A DNA stretch of 64,000 bases, taken from CAMYKD01 sp041617155 (lineage in GTDB: Bacteria > Pseudomonadota > Alphaproteobacteria > Kiloniellales > JAKSDN01). The notes beneath the pieces were generated by a model, which worked only from the letters and a program-made list of their open reading frames with translations, had not been told where the DNA came from and did no database searches. A program made the position numbers and the translations under genes. Where the stretch lies: the NCBI GenBank assembly GCA_041617155.1, contig JBFJPL010000006.1, positions 1 through 64,000 of the forward strand, in the 5' to 3' direction. Shown here piece by piece: positions 62,481 through 64,000 of the stretch (its first letter is position 1; every line of letters starts with the position of its first letter).

Positions 62481-62876
62481 GTGAGCGAGATCACGACCGG
62501 GACCATGGCATTTAGCGTCGTTCACGCAGACGACGCGTCTTTCGAAAGCGGCCTGCGCGGGTATTTCGCGTACCGCGACCTGGGCATCAAGGCGGCGACC
62601 GGCGGCAAGGTCGGCGCCCACGTCATCCGGGCGGTCGAGGGTAGCCAGGCGACCGGCGAGCTGCACCGCCACGCACTCGACTTCCAGATGGTCTACGTGC
62701 TCAAGGGCTGGGTGCGCTTCTGGTACGAGGGCGTTGGTGAGGTCCTGCTCAAGCCCGGCTCCTGTGTTCACCAGCCGCCCGGCATCGTGCACCGGGAAAT
62801 GGAGCACTCGGCCGACCTGGAACTGGTCGAGATCACCTTGCCCGCGGACTTCGAGACGGAGGCCCTGCCCAAGTAA
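62481..62876 (+). CDS. Cupin-domain protein
   Basis: 131 residues forming one cupin barrel. Metal-binding motif 1 appears in GELHRHALDFQMVYVLKGW and motif 2 in PGSCVHQPPGIVHREMEH. Function is not predictable; small cupins of this type are often dioxygenases, isomerases or binding proteins. Translation begins at GTG with AGGAGG 7 nt upstream. It is divergent from the CodA-type gene and convergent with the ABC permease gene, 3 nt apart. Confidence 0.82.
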   Translation: MSEITTGTMAFSVVHADDASFESGLRGYFAYRDLGIKAATGGKVGAHVIRAVEGSQATGELHRHALDFQMVYVLKGWVRFWYEGVGEVLLKPGSCVHQPPGIVHREMEHSADLELVEITLPADFETEALPK

Positions 62877-62879
62877 CTT

Positions 62880-63821
62880 TCAGCGTTCGCCCTTGCGGTA
62901 GGGCACCATAAGCGCGCGGGGGTAGCCCGCGCGGCGCGACATCACGATCAGCGCCAGGATCGAGAGCATATAGGGCAACATCAGGAAGACCTGGTAGGGT
63001 ACGCCGCCGATGACCTGCTGCAGGCGTACCTGCAAGGCATCGAAGGCGCCGAACAGCAGGGCGCCGAGCAGGGCCTTGCCCGGTCGCCAGGATGCGAACA
63101 CCACCAGCGCGATGCAGATCCAGCCGCGCCCGGCGACCATCTCGAAGAAGAAGGCGTTGAAGGCCGACATGGTGAGGAAAGCGCCGCCGATCGCCATGAG
63201 CGCGCTGCCGGCCATCACCGCGCCGATCCGCATGCGGTAGACGTCGATGCCCTGGGCCTCGGCCGCCGCCGGATTTTCGCCGACCGATCTGAGTGCGAGG
63301 CCGAGCGGAGTCTTGTAAAGCACGAAGGCAACCAGGATCACCGCCCCGAAGGCCAGATAGGTAAGAGCGGTCTGGCCGAACAGGGCGGGGCCGAGCAGCG
63401 GCAGGTCCGACAGCAACGGAATTTCCAAGGGCTGGAATGGCTCGATTCGCGGCGGGCTCGGCACGTCGGGCAGGATCATGCGGTAGGTGAAGTAGGTCAA
63501 ACTGGTCGCCAGCAACGTAATCCCGAGCCCGGTCACATGCTGCGACAGGCCGAGTGGCACGGTCAGCAGGCCGTGCAACAATCCGAAGATCATCCCGACT
63601 ATTGCCGCGAAAACGACCCCAGTCCAAAGGTCCGCGCCCTGATAGACAGCCATCCATCCGGCCATGGCGCCGGCGGTCATGATGCCCTCGATACCCAGGT
63701 TGAGCACGCCCGCCCGTTCGCAGATCAGCTCGCCCAGTGTGCCGAAGACCAGCGGCGTGGCGATCCGGACGGCAGCGGCCCAGAAGCTGGCGGTCAGCAG
63801 GATGTCGAGCAGCTCACCCAT
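62880..63821 (-). CDS. ABC transporter permease, BMP/nucleoside type
   Basis: 313-residue inner-membrane permease with about nine hydrophobic segments. The family-specific segment RAGVLNLGIEGIMTAGAMAGW near residue 36 and GENPAAAEAQGIDVYRMRIGAVM near residue 185 identify the BMP-associated (YufQ/NupQ-like) group that imports nucleosides or purines. A partner permease is encoded immediately upstream (partial in this window). Together with the nucleobase permease and CodA-type deaminase this supports base/nucleoside use (inference). Confidence 0.9.
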   Translation of the reverse strand: MGELLDILLTASFWAAAVRIATPLVFGTLGELICERAGVLNLGIEGIMTAGAMAGWMAVYQGADLWTGVVFAAIVGMIFGLLHGLLTVPLGLSQHVTGLGITLLATSLTYFTYRMILPDVPSPPRIEPFQPLEIPLLSDLPLLGPALFGQTALTYLAFGAVILVAFVLYKTPLGLALRSVGENPAAAEAQGIDVYRMRIGAVMAGSALMAIGGAFLTMSAFNAFFFEMVAGRGWICIALVVFASWRPGKALLGALLFGAFDALQVRLQQVIGGVPYQVFLMLPYMLSILALIVMSRRAGYPRALMVPYRKGER

Positions 63822-63827
63822 CGCGCC

Positions 63828-64000
63828 TCATTTCATGCGAATCCGATAGCGGGTGGCCAGGGAAGCCAGCAGCATGGTCAGCAGTGAGGTCGCGACGATC
63901 AGGTTGGCGAGGTAGCTCGAGACGCCGATCGACCGGCTCATGAAATCGGCGCCGACGAAGACCACGGCAACAAAAAGCGCCGCGGCGATCACCGCCAGCG
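63828..64000 (-). CDS. ABC transporter permease, partner subunit (partial, N-terminus outside window)
   Basis: Only the last 57 codons are inside the window. The visible end is hydrophobic (LAVIAAALFVAVVFVG, then YLANLIVATSLLTMLLASLA) and closes with ATRYRIRMK. Its stop lies 6 nt before the start of the next permease gene, the usual tight arrangement of the two BMP-type permeases. The remainder, and the expected ATPase and binding-protein genes, would lie to the right. Confidence 0.75.
   Translation of the reverse strand, partial: LAVIAAALFVAVVFVGADFMSRSIGVSSYLANLIVATSLLTMLLASLATRYRIRMK

Overview
The window reads as a chromosomal segment of a GC-rich alphaproteobacterium. Rhodospirillales or a neighbouring order fits best: the GC content is high, the suf operon has alphaproteobacterial content with an Rrf2 regulator in front, several BKACE/MttB/GcvT-type catabolic genes are present, and intergenic palindromes of a type common in that class recur. 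No rRNA or tRNA gene was seen, so the placement is an inference.

Layout, left to right. (1) 22-4404: a leftward carbohydrate ABC importer (ATPase, Tat-exported binding protein, two permeases) with a palindromic operator candidate upstream. (2) 4955-7108: a DUF805 membrane protein and a secreted HEAT-repeat protein. (3) 7148-18771: mostly sugar-acid and hydroxyacid catabolism (cyclase-family hydrolase, DHRS6-like SDR, IlvD/Edd dehydratase, DenD-like dehydrogenase, two FAH-family hydrolases, D-2-hydroxyacid dehydrogenase). It is interrupted by a 271-bp MITE-like element and a complete IS5-family element with 4-bp target duplication. (4) 19012-22868: a SorAB-type sulfite dehydrogenase, an HIBADH-family dehydrogenase and a tartrate/D-malate dehydrogenase. 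(5) 22962-27220: a 1239-residue protein carrying two different PLP-enzyme modules, plus a small membrane protein. (6) 27224-42647: a loose quaternary-amine set (BKACE, non-pyrrolysine MttB homologue, FAD/GcvT demethylating dehydrogenase, betainyl-CoA-type thioesterase, GATase1-AraC regulator), mixed with a NamZ-like muramidase, a DOMON-like protein, catalase and small membrane/secreted proteins. (7) 42800-50108: an HExxH hypothetical protein and the complete operon Rrf2 regulator-sufB-C-D-S-U-T-A. (8) 50340-53434: a periplasmic heme cluster of a c-type cytochrome lacking the first heme cysteine, two cytochrome P460-family proteins (one fused to a 38-cysteine CNPC repeat domain), and a Sel1-repeat protein. 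(9) 53444-58186: an NCS2 permease divergent from GTP-cyclohydrolase-II-like, DUF1688 and Upp genes, matching the URC uracil-degradation set. (10) 58261-64000: a TauE/SafE exporter, creatinase, a secreted thioredoxin-like protein, a CodA-type deaminase, a cupin, and the start of a BMP-type nucleoside ABC transporter.

Many modules feed one theme: uptake and breakdown of small organic N and C compounds (carnitine/betaine, creatine, uracil, nucleosides, sugar acids, sulfite). Creatinase and the demethylating dehydrogenases converge on sarcosine/glycine. The most unusual locus is the P460 cluster with its cysteine-repeat fusion. The second is the double-PLP protein.
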